Below are positions 54,752-64,000 of a DNA stretch of 64,000 nt, piece by piece. Source of the stretch: Vibrio ishigakensis (GTDB lineage Bacteria; Pseudomonadota; Gammaproteobacteria; Enterobacterales; Vibrionaceae); the NCBI RefSeq assembly GCF_024347675.1, contig NZ_AP024881.1:2356001-2420000 (forward strand), read 5' to 3'. Made by a program: the position numbers and the translations under genes. The notes beneath the pieces were generated by a model. That model made no database searches and was not told the origin of the DNA. It saw only the letters and a list, made by a program, of their open reading frames with translations. Numbering within the stretch: the stretch's first letter is position 1; every line of letters begins with the position of its first letter.

Positions 54752-57700
54752 TTAAGCCACTCCTTGTTGTGGCTCTTTATCCTCTAGCGACTTTGGGACG
54801 GTATCTTCTGCCTCCTGTTTCACCTTATCTCGGCCAAACATGAGTAGACACGGGGTAAGCACCAGAGTCAGCAAGGTCGCAAAGGCCAGGCCACCCGCAA
54901 TTGCAGTTGCTAGCTGAGTCCACCACTGGGTACTCGGGGCTCCAATCTCTATCTTCTGGTTGATCAGGTCAACGTTGGTCTGTAGCACCATGGGCATTAG
55001 ACCTAAGATGGTGGTGACGGTAGTAAGAAGTACAGGACGAAGACGCTGAACACCGGTTCGCAAAATGGCTTCCTCTTTTGGCAAACCACGCTTGCGGAGC
55101 TGATTATAGGTATCGATAAGTACGATATTGTTGTTTACCACAATACCCGCCAAGGCAATCACGCCAATGCCGGACATTATGATGCCAAACGGTCGTTGGA
55201 AAACTAACAGGCCTGCAAATACCCCTACGGTTGAGAAAAGCACTGCGCTTAGTATCAAGAACGCCTGATAGAAGCTGTTGAACTGGGTGATCAGGATCAG
55301 CGCCATCACGGCAAGAGCCGCCATAAATGCCGATTGCAGGAAGGCTGAAGAGTTTTGTTGCTCTTCGTTCTGACCTTTGATGCTGAACTCAACACCTGCT
55401 GGCAGGTTTAGTTCTTCTAAGGCTTTCTGAATAGCTGGAAGCTCGATGGCGAGGTTATATCCCTCAGCCATATCCGCCACCACATTAACAATGCGCTTTC
55501 CGTCTAAGCGATGAATAGTATCTTGCTTAGGTTCAGGTTTAACACGAGCAAAATTAGTGATTGGCACCAAACCTGAATGGGTCTTAACTCTTAGTTCATC
55601 GAAGCGCCCTATATCGCGCTTCTCGGTAGGGAAACGAACCAGTATGTCTACCTGATCATCGGTATCATCTGGCAGGTAATCCCCAACCGTTAAGCCATTA
55701 GTCACAAACTGCACCGTGTTGCCCACTAGCGTGGCATCTGCGCCAAATCTTGCTGCATCAGCTCGGTTTACATCTATAGTCCAATCAATACCCGGCTTAC
55801 TAGAGTTATCGCTGATATTAGTGAGCGCTGGATTACCATCGGCCCACAAACGCACCTGCTTAGCCGCGGCATCAATCTGAGATGGGTCGCGCGCAGTCAC
55901 CTCGATAACCAAGTCGTTCTCTACCGGAGGACCTGCGTCTGGGAATTTATACTCAATCTCCACTCCGGCAAATTTATCTGTGCGCTCTCGAAGCTCTTCA
56001 ATAATGTCTTTAACCGGACGTCGATATTGCCAATCCACCGGAGTCACTTGGACCGTACCTATCTCCTCATCACCACCGGTTCGGGTATAGACACTCTCAA
56101 GCTCGGGATGCCCGACTATCTCGTTCTCTATCTGACGCATGATGCGATCTTTTTCTTGGATAGAGAGATCGCCGTAAGAGCGAGCCTTAACGTTGAAATA
56201 CGGTGGATCTACCTCGGGGAAGAATTCTGCACCCAGCCCAGCCTTGTTGTAGGCAAAGCCAACCGCAAACGCCATTAGCACTGCACTCAACAACACTTTG
56301 AGCGGATGCTTTATAGCGATGGCTAAGGTGTGATAGTAGAGCCAAGTAATCCCTGTGGCTTTTTCGAAATTGCCCTCATGGATCTCCTGCATGCGGCGCT
56401 GAGTCTTGAGGTTCATATACTGGGGTTTACCCACCAGGCTGCCCAATACTGGAACGAAGATAAGCGCCATTACTAAGGATGCACTTAGGGTAGCAATCAG
56501 GGTAAGTGGTAGGTATTTCATAAACTCGCCCGTGGTATCGGGCCAGAACAACAAGGGAGCGAACGCAGCGAGCGTAGTCGCAGTAGAAGCGGTTATAGGC
56601 CAAGCCATACGCTTAGCCGCTTCTCTATAGGCCTGCTCTCTTGGCACACCTTCTTGCATCTTACGGTCGGCAAACTCGGTGACTACGATAGCACCATCCA
56701 CCAGCATACCTACCGCCATGATCAGCGAAAACAGCACCACAATATTGACGGTTAAGCCAAATACAGACAGCACCAATAAACCAGTAAGGAATGAGCCAGG
56801 TATAGAAATCCCCACCAGTAGCGCGGTGCGCACACCTAATATGGCAATGATAACGATGACCACCAGAATAATCGCAGAAAGCACGTTGTTCTGCAGATCC
56901 GTGAGCATCATGTCCACATCTTTGGAGTCATCGTAGGTGTACTTAACCAATAGGTTATCCGGCCATTGGTCAGTCTGCATCGCACGTTCAATAACAGCCT
57001 TAACTAAGCCTACCGATTCTATGATGTTCTCACCGGCGCGCTTTTTAACGTCCAGGACCACTGCGCTCTCACCGTCGAGGCGAGCAAAGCTCTCTGGGTC
57101 TCTAAACGAGCGACGAATAGTCGCCACATCGGCAAAGGTGATGACCTCTTTTCCATCCACCTTGACCGGAAGCTCCATCACATCCTGCAAGGAGGCAAAT
57201 ACCGAAGGCACCTTAACCGAGAAGCGCCCATAGCCAGTATCGACAAAACCAGCGGCTACTACTCGGTTGCTAGCGGCAATCAGGTTATAGATATCACCTT
57301 GGTCTAAGCCGTAGCTCTCCATTAGAAGCGGATCAACAATAACCTCGACGATATCCTCTCGGTCACCAGCTATATCCACTTCCAAGATCTGCTTAAAAGC
57401 CTCGAGTCTATCCTGAAGCTGACGACCTATTTGCACTATGGTTCGCTCAGGTACGGTCCCATATAAAGCAACGGACAATACCGGCTGTTCGCTGGCTAAC
57501 GTGACCTCATTAACCGTAGGGTCGTCAGCGTCTTGCGGCAGCTTAGATTTGGCAAGGTCGACCGCCTCACGCACATCCGTCATCGCTTTGTTGAGATCTG
57601 AACCTGCGACAAACTCCAGTGTCACTGAGCCGTGCCCCTCTGAGGCAGTCGCGGTCATCTTCTTCACCCCTTCGATAGAGCGAAGCTCCTGCTCAATTGG

Positions 57701-57898
57701 GCGAACCAACAAGCGCTCCGCATCCAAAGGTGAAATGCCTTGATGTCCTACCGAGACATAGATGATAGGGATAGTAATATCAGGACTAGATTCTTTGGGG
57801 ATAGTTAAATAGGTGCCGACACCTGCGATGATCAGCATCACCAGCAGGGTCAAAATAGTGCGAGAGCGGGAAAGGGCTGCGTCTATCAGAGCATACAT
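54752..57898 (-). CDS. RND family efflux permease
   Basis: 1048 residues, the standard length for the AcrB/HAE1 superfamily, with a two-fold repeat of about twelve transmembrane helices and two large periplasmic loops. Segments include the N-terminal helix SRTILTLLVMLIIAGVGTYL, GMLVDGAIVVTEFADRKMQEG (TM4 region, which carries the proton-relay acidic residue) and GVIALAGIVVNNNIVLIDTY (second half). It uses the proton gradient to pump substrates out through a TolC-type duct. No outer-membrane component is encoded next to it. It is preceded by its adaptor by 11 bases. Substrates cannot be read from sequence. Confidence 0.94.
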   Translation of the reverse strand: MYALIDAALSRSRTILTLLVMLIIAGVGTYLTIPKESSPDITIPIIYVSVGHQGISPLDAERLLVRPIEQELRSIEGVKKMTATASEGHGSVTLEFVAGSDLNKAMTDVREAVDLAKSKLPQDADDPTVNEVTLASEQPVLSVALYGTVPERTIVQIGRQLQDRLEAFKQILEVDIAGDREDIVEVIVDPLLMESYGLDQGDIYNLIAASNRVVAAGFVDTGYGRFSVKVPSVFASLQDVMELPVKVDGKEVITFADVATIRRSFRDPESFARLDGESAVVLDVKKRAGENIIESVGLVKAVIERAMQTDQWPDNLLVKYTYDDSKDVDMMLTDLQNNVLSAIILVVIVIIAILGVRTALLVGISIPGSFLTGLLVLSVFGLTVNIVVLFSLIMAVGMLVDGAIVVTEFADRKMQEGVPREQAYREAAKRMAWPITASTATTLAAFAPLLFWPDTTGEFMKYLPLTLIATLSASLVMALIFVPVLGSLVGKPQYMNLKTQRRMQEIHEGNFEKATGITWLYYHTLAIAIKHPLKVLLSAVLMAFAVGFAYNKAGLGAEFFPEVDPPYFNVKARSYGDLSIQEKDRIMRQIENEIVGHPELESVYTRTGGDEEIGTVQVTPVDWQYRRPVKDIIEELRERTDKFAGVEIEYKFPDAGPPVENDLVIEVTARDPSQIDAAAKQVRLWADGNPALTNISDNSSKPGIDWTIDVNRADAARFGADATLVGNTVQFVTNGLTVGDYLPDDTDDQVDILVRFPTEKRDIGRFDELRVKTHSGLVPITNFARVKPEPKQDTIHRLDGKRIVNVVADMAEGYNLAIELPAIQKALEELNLPAGVEFSIKGQNEEQQNSSAFLQSAFMAALAVMALILITQFNSFYQAFLILSAVLFSTVGVFAGLLVFQRPFGIIMSGIGVIALAGIVVNNNIVLIDTYNQLRKRGLPKEEAILRTGVQRLRPVLLTTVTTILGLMPMVLQTNVDLINQKIEIGAPSTQWWTQLATAIAGGLAFATLLTLVLTPCLLMFGRDKVKQEAEDTVPKSLEDKEPQQGVA

Positions 57899-57909
57899 AG
57901 TATCGCTCC

Positions 57910-58992
57910 CTACTGACGCACAGCGATAACGCGGTCACCGTCGCGCACAAAGCCCTGCCCTGTGGTAACGATGTCTACCTTGTCACCCAAGCCGGAGAGC
58001 CATACCCCGTCTTGTTCAGCTTTTACTATCTGGATAGGCACAAACTTGATCACATCCTCTTGCTCAAGGGTCTTAACGCCCAAGTTACCTTCTTCATCTA
58101 GCGCAAGCATAGCCGGGGTGATCTTCACTGCCATCTTGGTTTCAAGTTCAAGCCCCACCTCAGCGCTCACACCCGAAGGAATCATCTGATCGGCATTGGC
58201 TATTTCTATTTCAATTGGGAAGGTATTAGTCGCAAGAGATGAGTTGCGGGATACGTATCTCAAGGTGCCCGAGATTTTTTCGCCGCCTAGCAAGGTAATG
58301 CTGGCAGACTGCCCTTTTTTCACCTGCTGAATATGGCGCTCACTCAGGTCAGCCTCGATAACCAGTTTCTCAAGGTCGATAAGGTGCGCTACCTCATCAC
58401 CGCTGGCCACATAGTCACCCACCTCAACGATAAGTCTGTCTACCACACCCGCAAACGGAGCGCGAATCACGCTGTTTCGGATAGCCAGTTTTACATTCGC
58501 AACCGTTGCCTTAGCGTTAGCCAGTTCCGCCTCTGCAGTGGTAAAGGCAACCTCGTTCTGCAGGCCACGTTTTTTCAAGGTGGTTGCCGCTTCATACTCT
58601 TTTTGCTTTACGCGCAGTAGTGCGTTGGCACGAACCAACTGGATCTCAAGGTCACCCTTGTCGATAGTTGCGATCACCTGACCGCGCTTGACCATAGCGC
58701 CTTTGCGAACGCGCAAGCTCTCGATAGTACCTGCCAGCTCAGCACTCAGATGGACATCACGATTGGGCGCAGTGCGACCATATAGCTCTATCTTGCGAGC
58801 CACAGGTTCTGCGTCAAATGAAGAGACAATTACCCTAGCGAGAGGGACGTCTTTTTTAGAGGGAGAGGCTTGGGAAGATTCTTCTGCTCTTAGGGCACCG
58901 GCGCCAAGCCATGCCCCTAGAGCGAGAATCAGGATTAATGAGATGATCCACGGGCGCTGCGAAACCGCTCGCCCTAGCGTTGAGAATGCCAT
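57910..58992 (-). CDS. RND efflux periplasmic adaptor (membrane fusion protein)
   Basis: 360 residues. An N-terminal membrane anchor (about 15-34, IISLILILALGAWLGAGALR) is followed by a lipoyl/barrel-sandwich half (YGRTAPNRDVHLSAELAGTI), an alpha-helical hairpin (ANALLRVKQKEYEAATTLKK...), the second lipoyl half (IRNSVIRAPFAGVVDRLIVEVG) and beta-barrel domain. It links the RND permease to an outer-membrane channel. First gene of the pair; the 112 bases upstream hold three inverted repeats. Confidence 0.93.
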   Translation of the reverse strand: MAFSTLGRAVSQRPWIISLILILALGAWLGAGALRAEESSQASPSKKDVPLARVIVSSFDAEPVARKIELYGRTAPNRDVHLSAELAGTIESLRVRKGAMVKRGQVIATIDKGDLEIQLVRANALLRVKQKEYEAATTLKKRGLQNEVAFTTAEAELANAKATVANVKLAIRNSVIRAPFAGVVDRLIVEVGDYVASGDEVAHLIDLEKLVIEADLSERHIQQVKKGQSASITLLGGEKISGTLRYVSRNSSLATNTFPIEIEIANADQMIPSGVSAEVGLELETKMAVKITPAMLALDEEGNLGVKTLEQEDVIKFVPIQIVKAEQDGVWLSGLGDKVDIVTTGQGFVRDGDRVIAVRQ

Positions 58993-59005
58993 AAAAATCC
59001 TTTTC

Positions 59006-59043
59006 TAGTAGTTAGGCTACATCAGTGTATTTGTTAACTACTA
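59006..59043. promoter_or_regulatory. Inverted repeat upstream of the RND operon (IR1)
   Basis: TAGTAGTTA (59006-59014) and TAACTACTA (59035-59043) are perfect 9-bp inverted arms around 20 bases, just before the adaptor start codon. Confidence 0.5.
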
Positions 59044-59045
59044 CG

Positions 59046-59069
59046 ACTAATCAATTCAATCTGATTAGT
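59046..59069. promoter_or_regulatory. Inverted repeat upstream of the RND operon (IR2), operator-like
   Basis: ACTAATCA and TGATTAGT form perfect 8-bp arms around 8 bases. Size and symmetry suit a TetR/AcrR-type repressor, common for RND pumps, but no such gene is adjacent. Confidence 0.5.
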
Positions 59070-59070
59070 A

Positions 59071-59089
59071 TACAAAGTCTCACTTTGTA
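59071..59089. promoter_or_regulatory. Inverted repeat upstream of the RND operon (IR3)
   Basis: TACAAAGT and ACTTTGTA are perfect 8-bp arms around CTC, 16 bases beyond the erpA stop. There is no T-run, so it is not a standard terminator. Confidence 0.5.
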
Positions 59090-59104
59090 AGTCTGGGCAA
59101 GGGA

Positions 59105-59446
59105 TCACACACTAAATGAAGCGCCACAGCCACAAGTGGTGGTCGCATTCGGGTTATCGATAAAGAAGCGCGCGCCTTCTAGGCCTTCCGTATAATCTAC
59201 GGTACCGCCAATCAGATATTGTAGCGACATAGGGTCAACAACTAGGGTTACCTCGTCTTTTACAATGACTGCATCGCCGTCGTTTACTTTCTCATCGAAG
59301 GTAAAACCGTATTGGAAACCACTACAACCACCACCAGTGATGTAAACGCGCAGTTTCAACTCTGGGTTTTCTTCTTCTGTAATCAGAACCTTAACGCGTG
59401 CTGCTGCCGCGTCCGAGAAATTCAAAGGTACATCTAGTTCACTCAC
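59105..59446 (-). CDS. erpA: A-type Fe-S cluster carrier ErpA
   Basis: 113 residues. Ligand cysteines lie in [10 protein letters not shown] (about 41) and TTCGCGASF (two Cys near the C-terminus). It delivers clusters to IspG/IspH and other targets, linking to ispG and isc in this window. A type-1-like IscR site is upstream at 59499-59523. Divergent from hemL. Confidence 0.97.
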   Translation of the reverse strand: MSELDVPLNFSDAAAARVKVLITEEENPELKLRVYITGGGCSGFQYGFTFDEKVNDGDAVIVKDEVTLVVDPMSLQYLIGGTVDYTEGLEGARFFIDNPNATTTCGCGASFSV

Positions 59447-59498
59447 TGGAACTTCTCCTACAAACCATGTTGTCGCTAAAAGATCCGTTGATTATGTA

Positions 59499-59523
59499 AT
59501 ACCCGAGCAAAGTGTTCAAGTAT
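59499..59523 (-). promoter_or_regulatory. IscR type-1-like site upstream of erpA
   Basis: Arms ATACCCGA and TCAAGTAT, 25 bp in total, match the type-1 IscR consensus arms closely, with a degenerate centre. It is 53 bases before the erpA start. In E. coli erpA is an IscR target. Confidence 0.6.
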
Positions 59524-59606
59524 TCTGAGAATTTGCACCTTGTCTCGCCTTGTAAGTTAAGTTGCGTGTACAATAGCGCCACTTTTCGAATGCAAGGATT
59601 CATAGA

Positions 59607-60890
59607 ATGAGCAAATCAGAAGAACTGTATCAACAAGCTCAAACAGTTATCCCTGGCGGTGTGAACTCTCCAGTTCGTGCCTTTAATGGTGTGGGTGGCT
59701 CGCCACTCTTTATTGAGAAAGCAGACGGCTCTCGCATCTATGATGCCGATGGCAAAGCTTATATCGACTACGTTGGCTCTTGGGGTCCTATGATCCTTGG
59801 CCACAACAACGCCGCCATTCGTGACGCGGTAGTTGAAGCGGCACAGCGCGGTCTTAGCTTTGGCGCACCGACTGAGCTTGAAATCGAGATGGCAAAACTG
59901 GTATCTCGCATCGTTCCTTCTATGGAGCAAGTTCGCATGGTGAGCTCAGGTACTGAAGCAACCATGAGTGCCATCCGTCTAGCTCGTGGCTTCACTAGCC
60001 GTGACAAGATCATCAAGTTTGAAGGTTGCTACCACGGTCATGCTGACAGCCTACTGGTTAAAGCTGGCTCTGGCGCCCTAACCCTAGGCCAGCCGAGCTC
60101 TCCTGGCGTTCCTGCTGACTTTGCCAAGCACACCCTTACCGCAACCTTTAATGACATCGAGTCAGTAAAGTCTCTGTTTGAAGCAAACAAAGATGAGGTG
60201 GCATGTATCATAGTTGAGCCTGTTGCAGGCAACATGAACTGCATCCCACCAGTAAACGGCTTCCTGACACAACTTCGTGACGTATGTGACCAGTACGGCG
60301 CACTACTGATCTTTGATGAAGTAATGACGGGCTTCCGCGTAGCTGAAGGCTGTGCTCAGGCTTACTACGAAGTAAAACCAGACCTAACTACGCTAGGCAA
60401 GGTTATCGGTGGCGGTATGCCAGTAGGTGCCTTCGGTGGTCGTAAAGAGGTAATGCAATACATCGCGCCAACCGGCCCGGTTTATCAAGCGGGTACCCTT
60501 TCAGGTAACCCAATCGCTATGGCTGCCGGTTATGCATGCCTGACTGAGCTTACTAAAGAAGGCAACGAACAGCGCCTGTCTGAGGTAACCGCGAAGCTTG
60601 CGAATGGCTTCAAGGCAGCAGCAGATAAGCAAGGCGTGCCACTTCTTGTAAACCAAGTAGGCGGCATGTTCGGTTTCTTCTTTACTGATAGGAGCGAAGT
60701 GACCTGCTATCAAGACGTAGCTGAGTGTGACGTTGAGCGCTTTAAAACCTTCTTCCACCTAATGCTGGAAGAGGGCGTATATCTGGCTCCGTCTGCGTTT
60801 GAAGCAAGCTTTACCTCTCTTTCGCATAGTGATGAAGATATCAAGGCAACCATCGCGGCTGCTGAGCGCTGTTTCGCTAAGTTAAAGTAA
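59607..60890 (+). CDS. hemL: Glutamate-1-semialdehyde 2,1-aminomutase
   Basis: 427 residues. A PLP enzyme that converts glutamate-1-semialdehyde to 5-aminolevulinate for haem. The N-terminus is [20 protein letters not shown]; the PLP lysine is in [18 protein letters not shown] (about 266) and a GTLSGNP motif follows. AAGGA lies about 9 bases before ATG. A TACAAT -10 is seen at 59569-59574. Divergent from erpA. Confidence 0.98.
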   Translation: MSKSEELYQQAQTVIPGGVNSPVRAFNGVGGSPLFIEKADGSRIYDADGKAYIDYVGSWGPMILGHNNAAIRDAVVEAAQRGLSFGAPTELEIEMAKLVSRIVPSMEQVRMVSSGTEATMSAIRLARGFTSRDKIIKFEGCYHGHADSLLVKAGSGALTLGQPSSPGVPADFAKHTLTATFNDIESVKSLFEANKDEVACIIVEPVAGNMNCIPPVNGFLTQLRDVCDQYGALLIFDEVMTGFRVAEGCAQAYYEVKPDLTTLGKVIGGGMPVGAFGGRKEVMQYIAPTGPVYQAGTLSGNPIAMAAGYACLTELTKEGNEQRLSEVTAKLANGFKAAADKQGVPLLVNQVGGMFGFFFTDRSEVTCYQDVAECDVERFKTFFHLMLEEGVYLAPSAFEASFTSLSHSDEDIKATIAAAERCFAKLK

Positions 60891-60907
60891 TTTAATCATA
60901 AAATAGC

Positions 60908-60935
60908 AAAGCACAGGGCCTTCACCCTGTGCTTT
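60908..60935 (+). terminator. Terminator of hemL
   Basis: AAAGCACAGGG and CCCTGTGCTTT form an 11-bp stem, followed by TTTT on the plus strand. Confidence 0.9.
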
Positions 60936-60986
60936 TTTTGTGCTTGGGTATATGATTTAGTCACTATATGAACTCTGGTTTCTAAT

Positions 60987-62078
60987 GTGCAAGTGCCTGA
61001 AAAAAATAAGCTAAATTCAAGTCAGTGGTTACTTATCGTTGCCCTTATCGCTGCAGCATACGCCTGTTACACCCTGATCACCCCTTACATCAACTCCATA
61101 GTGATGGCCTTCATCATCTCACTATTGATGTTCCCTATTCATGAAAAGCTAGAGCAAAAGATGCCGAGTATGCCCAACACCTCGGCACTGCTCTCCTGCA
61201 TCATCTTGACCTTTATCGTGGTTATCCCGCTGCTGTTGGTGTTTACGGCTATTGTCCAGCAAGGCTCCAGCTTTTCGCAAGATGTCTATCGCTGGGTAAG
61301 CGGAGGCGGCATCCAAGAGATGTTCTCTCAGCCATGGATAGTGAAAGGTTTAGACCTAGTTAATAAGTATCTACCGTTCGATACCCTAGAGCCATCAGAG
61401 ATTGGACAAAAGATTGCAGAGCTTGCATCGACCTTTGGTAGTAACCTTGTGGCTATCAGCGCCACGGTTATCGGCAACGCCACCAATTTCTTGCTTAACT
61501 TTGGTTTGATGCTGTTCGTGCTGTTTTTCCTACTGCGCGATCACGACAAGATCATCGCAGGCATGCGCCACATCCTTCCTTTATCTCGCTCACAAGAAGA
61601 CAGGTTGTTAAATGAAATAGAGCAAGTATCCAAGTCTGCGGTAATGGGCTCTTTCCTAACCGCTATCGCGCAAGGCTTTGCTGGCGGTATCGCCATGTGG
61701 CTTTCGGGTTTCCCTGGCCTATTCTGGGGTACCATGATGGGCTTTGCCTCTTTCATCCCTGTTATCGGTACCGCACTTATCTGGGTGCCTGCCTGTATCT
61801 ATCTACTGTTCATTGGAGAAACTGGCTGGGCCATCTTCCTGTTGGTTTGGTCTGTGGCTATCGTGGGCTCTATCGATAACATCTTACGTCCGCTTCTTAT
61901 GCAAGGTAGCGCAGGTATGAGCACACTAATGATCTTCTTTTCTCTTCTTGGCGGTTTGCATGTGTTCGGCTTAATTGGTTTAATCTACGGCCCGTTGATC
62001 TTCGCCATCACCTTGGTGCTGTTCAACATGTATGAAGAGGAGTTTAAAGACTTCCTCGACCAACAAGATCAAAGATAA
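60987..62078 (+). CDS. AI-2E (YdiK/PerM-like) family transporter
   Basis: 363 residues, with about seven to eight transmembrane segments and a central hydrophilic region. SFLTAIAQGFAGGIAMWLSG followed by FPGLFWGTMMGFASFIPVIG (about 220-258) is the family core, and IYGPLIFAITLVLF is near the end. Despite the name, AI-2 export is established for only a few members; many have Na+/H+-antiport or permease-like roles. GTG 60987 is the likely start (GTG 60993 possible); the ribosome site is weak. It follows the hemL terminator and lies 15 bases before rsmC. Confidence 0.9.
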   Translation: MQVPEKNKLNSSQWLLIVALIAAAYACYTLITPYINSIVMAFIISLLMFPIHEKLEQKMPSMPNTSALLSCIILTFIVVIPLLLVFTAIVQQGSSFSQDVYRWVSGGGIQEMFSQPWIVKGLDLVNKYLPFDTLEPSEIGQKIAELASTFGSNLVAISATVIGNATNFLLNFGLMLFVLFFLLRDHDKIIAGMRHILPLSRSQEDRLLNEIEQVSKSAVMGSFLTAIAQGFAGGIAMWLSGFPGLFWGTMMGFASFIPVIGTALIWVPACIYLLFIGETGWAIFLLVWSVAIVGSIDNILRPLLMQGSAGMSTLMIFFSLLGGLHVFGLIGLIYGPLIFAITLVLFNMYEEEFKDFLDQQDQR

Positions 62079-62093
62079 TCACGAGTTAGTTTT

Positions 62094-63113
62094 ATGAGTG
62101 CCTACACTGCCCCAAGCCAAATTGCCGAGCGTCAACTTGAATACTTTTCAGGAAAGCGTGTGGTGGTTGCCGGTGAAGCGGAAGACCTATTTCCAAAACA
62201 ACTGGCACAGGTTGCCGAGTCGGTAACCGTATTCACCACCCATTTTGGCTACCACCAGCAGATGCAAAGCCAAGGTATCTCGAGCCAATTCGGAGTTGAG
62301 TACGATAACGCTGACAATAGCGACATGGTTTTGTTGTACTGGCCAAAAGCGAAGAGCGAAGCTCAGTTTCTGCTAAATATGCTTCTTAATAAGCTTGGTA
62401 ATGAGACTGAAATCGTGGTCATCGGAGAAAACCGTTCTGGAGTGAAAAGCATCGAGAAGATGTTTAAGCCGTTCGGTCCCATCAATAAATACGACTCGGC
62501 GAGACGCTGCTCCTTTTATTGGGGGATCTGTCAAGAAGCGCCGAGCGAGTTCGACCTCGAAAGCTACTTTAAGTCATACCCTGTAAGCCTTGGCGAACAC
62601 AAGCTGGATGTCATCAGTATGCCTGGTGTATTCAGCCATGGTGAGTTTGATCTGGGAACTAAACTGCTTTTGGATAACCTGCCAAAACTGTCTGGTAAGG
62701 TTCTGGATTTTGGTTGTGGCGCAGGTATTATCGGCACTGCGATGAAGCTGGCGAACCCTGATATTCAGGTTGAGATGTGTGATATCAGCGCCTTCGCGCT
62801 TGAATCGAGCAAGCGCACCCTCAAGGCTAATGGTGTTGAAGGTAAGGTATTTGCCAGTGATGTCTATTCGCACACTAGCGATGACTACCGCTTTATCGTC
62901 AGCAACCCACCATTCCACTCAGGTCTAGATACCAGCTACAGCGCCACCGAAACCCTGCTAGAAAAAGCGCCAAACAAGCTAGTAAAGAGCGGTGAACTAG
63001 TTATCGTCGCGAATAGCTTTTTGAAGTATCCGCCTATCATTGAGAAGGCTTTCGGCAACAATACTGTGCTGGATAAAACCACCAAATTTGCCATTTACCA
63101 CGCAAGCAAGTAA
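62094..63113 (+). CDS. rsmC: 16S rRNA m2G1207 methyltransferase RsmC
   Basis: 339 residues. A degenerate N-terminal methyltransferase half is followed by the active half with SAM motif [18 protein letters not shown] (about 204-221) and the catalytic NPPF motif in [10 protein letters not shown] (about 268-277). It methylates G1207 of 16S rRNA in the 30S subunit. It is 15 bases after the AI-2E gene. Confidence 0.97.
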   Translation: MSAYTAPSQIAERQLEYFSGKRVVVAGEAEDLFPKQLAQVAESVTVFTTHFGYHQQMQSQGISSQFGVEYDNADNSDMVLLYWPKAKSEAQFLLNMLLNKLGNETEIVVIGENRSGVKSIEKMFKPFGPINKYDSARRCSFYWGICQEAPSEFDLESYFKSYPVSLGEHKLDVISMPGVFSHGEFDLGTKLLLDNLPKLSGKVLDFGCGAGIIGTAMKLANPDIQVEMCDISAFALESSKRTLKANGVEGKVFASDVYSHTSDDYRFIVSNPPFHSGLDTSYSATETLLEKAPNKLVKSGELVIVANSFLKYPPIIEKAFGNNTVLDKTTKFAIYHASK

Positions 63114-63135
63114 CCCACTGTGTCCTAATAACTCA

Positions 63136-63161
63136 GTGCGCCTTCGCCTAAGATGGCGCAC
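63136..63161 (+). terminator. Hairpin after rsmC
   Basis: GTGCGCC and GGCGCAC form a 7-bp perfect stem around a 12-base loop, 22 bases past the rsmC stop. No T-run follows, so termination would be weak or Rho-assisted. Confidence 0.4.
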
Positions 63162-63309
63162 ACTATCCAAATCTGAGCGAGTACGGAAAAACTTATTTTT
63201 CGTCGTTAAAAATGTGTGAGGCAACACGCTTTTCCAACGACTCACTTTGTCAAAGCCTTTAGCAAGGGTACATTTCAAGACATCTTGGGTTATATGTGTC
63301 TTGCTTTTC

Positions 63310-64000
63310 ATGTCTCAAAATTCCACTGCGCCAAAATTTAAACGTATCAAAAGTAACCTGATGGCCATCTTCTTGGTGATCAGCCTTACCCCTATGTTGG
63401 TGGTTGGATACTTCTTCCTTCGCTCCCACAGCTTAGATCTCACAGAGCAGAGCACGCAGTATCTAATCGCTGCGCGAAATGGAGCGAGTCAGAAGGTATC
63501 CACCTACTTCAATAACCTTGATGCGGAAGTGGTAGGCTTTGTTCATTCTGAGCTTGCTTACTCCAGTGGTGGCCGCTTCTACGGGTTGATCGATGCCTTT
63601 CGTCGCCTCGGAGAGAATGTAGAGGAATCTCGTGAGATAGGACAAAAGCGCTATATTCCAGGCTCGGGAGATGTGATTAGTCAGCCGACAACTCGAGAAT
63701 CGGCGAACTATGTGGGGGTTGAGCGCTACCGCCTGATCCATGCTCGCTACCAGAACACCTTCCTAGACCTTCTAAAGCGTTCGGACTTTGATGACATCCT
63801 ACTGGTGGATCTAGATGGCAACGTTGCCTATTCAGCCCTTAAGAACGACTATTATGCCACCAACCTAGACTCAGGGCGCTATCACAACAGCGAACTGGGA
63901 AAGCTGTTTGAGTCGTTAAAGAGCACTATGTCGAACAAGCAGAAAGACCTGTTGGACTATAACGACTTGGTATTGATGAGTGACTTTAGCCAGAACACAG
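63310..64000 (+). CDS. Chemoreceptor-like (methyl-accepting chemotaxis protein) N-terminal part, runs off the window
   Basis: The first 230 codons are present. A short basic N-terminus precedes a transmembrane helix (about residues 17-38, LMAIFLVISLTPMLVVGYFF), then a long periplasmic sensor region that is mostly helical with a PAS/dCACHE-like strand pattern (DILLVDLDGNVAYSALKND about residues 165-183). The helical-then-Cache layout and start are typical of Vibrio methyl-accepting chemotaxis proteins, but the HAMP and signalling domains lie outside, so a sensor kinase cannot be excluded. The ribosome site is weak. The ligand is unknown. Confidence 0.65.
   Translation, partial: MSQNSTAPKFKRIKSNLMAIFLVISLTPMLVVGYFFLRSHSLDLTEQSTQYLIAARNGASQKVSTYFNNLDAEVVGFVHSELAYSSGGRFYGLIDAFRRLGENVEESREIGQKRYIPGSGDVISQPTTRESANYVGVERYRLIHARYQNTFLDLLKRSDFDDILLVDLDGNVAYSALKNDYYATNLDSGRYHNSELGKLFESLKSTMSNKQKDLLDYNDLVLMSDFSQNT

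Noticed and set aside
1..64000. tRNA, rRNA, CRISPR arrays, insertion sequences, prophage genes
   Set aside because: No tRNA-like T-loop or cloverleaf, no regularly spaced short repeats, and no transposase, integrase or phage structural genes were recognised.

Overview
This 64 kb window is a chromosomal segment of a marine gammaproteobacterium, most likely a Vibrio or close relative. The evidence is the gene content and order: greA-(OmpU-locus porin)-dacB-mgtE-tyrS-shyC-RND-erpA-hemL-AI-2E-rsmC, and guaA-guaB-xseA-der-bamB-hisS-ispG-rodZ-pilW-rlmN-ndk-pepB-isc-trmJ-suhB. Both blocks are typical of Vibrionaceae. There is also an alginate-lyase-type enzyme and a 127-bp ERIC-type repeat. No tRNA, rRNA, CRISPR array, prophage or insertion sequence was recognised.

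Positions 1-17.6 kb are accessory and metabolic. First comes a sugar-uptake locus: a LacI-type regulator, the start of an ABC sugar-binding protein, and a LamB-type porin. These share an identical operator sequence and there is a perfect CRP site. Next are a small P-loop kinase-like protein, a PL7 alginate lyase lipoprotein, a tripartite tricarboxylate transporter (tctCBA) with a small GlcG/HbpS-like companion, an arsR-acr3 arsenite module with repeated operators, a LysR regulator, an unusual formate/nitrite channel fused to CBS domains, and the ynjBCDF operon (an ABC transporter with a CDP-alcohol phosphatidyltransferase).

Positions 17.6-41.8 kb are core housekeeping. guaBA makes GMP, with xseA divergent. 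The minus-strand series der, bamB, yfgM, hisS, ispG, rodZ, pilW, rlmN covers ribosome and outer-membrane assembly, translation, isoprenoids, cell shape, pili and rRNA modification. ndk and pepB follow, then the full iscRSUA-hscBA-fdx-iscX iron-sulfur operon under an IscR site, and trmJ with divergent suhB.

Positions 41.8-64 kb hold rlmE-ftsH-folP-glmM, yhbY, greA with a terminator in its leader, an OmpU-locus porin, dacB, a compact MgtE-type transporter with an elaborate 5' leader, tyrS, the M23 endopeptidase shyC, an RND efflux pair with three consecutive inverted repeats upstream, erpA with an IscR-type site, hemL, an AI-2E family protein, rsmC, and the start of a chemoreceptor-like gene.

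The least explained elements are regulatory. They are the mgtE leader (14-codon ORF, nested stems, a terminator-like hairpin and an ERIC insertion), the 85-bp stem-loop between guaB and guaA, the inverted repeats before the RND operon, and the operator sets of the LacI and ArsR loci. No single novel multi-gene system is evident. The mgtE leader is the best candidate for something undescribed.
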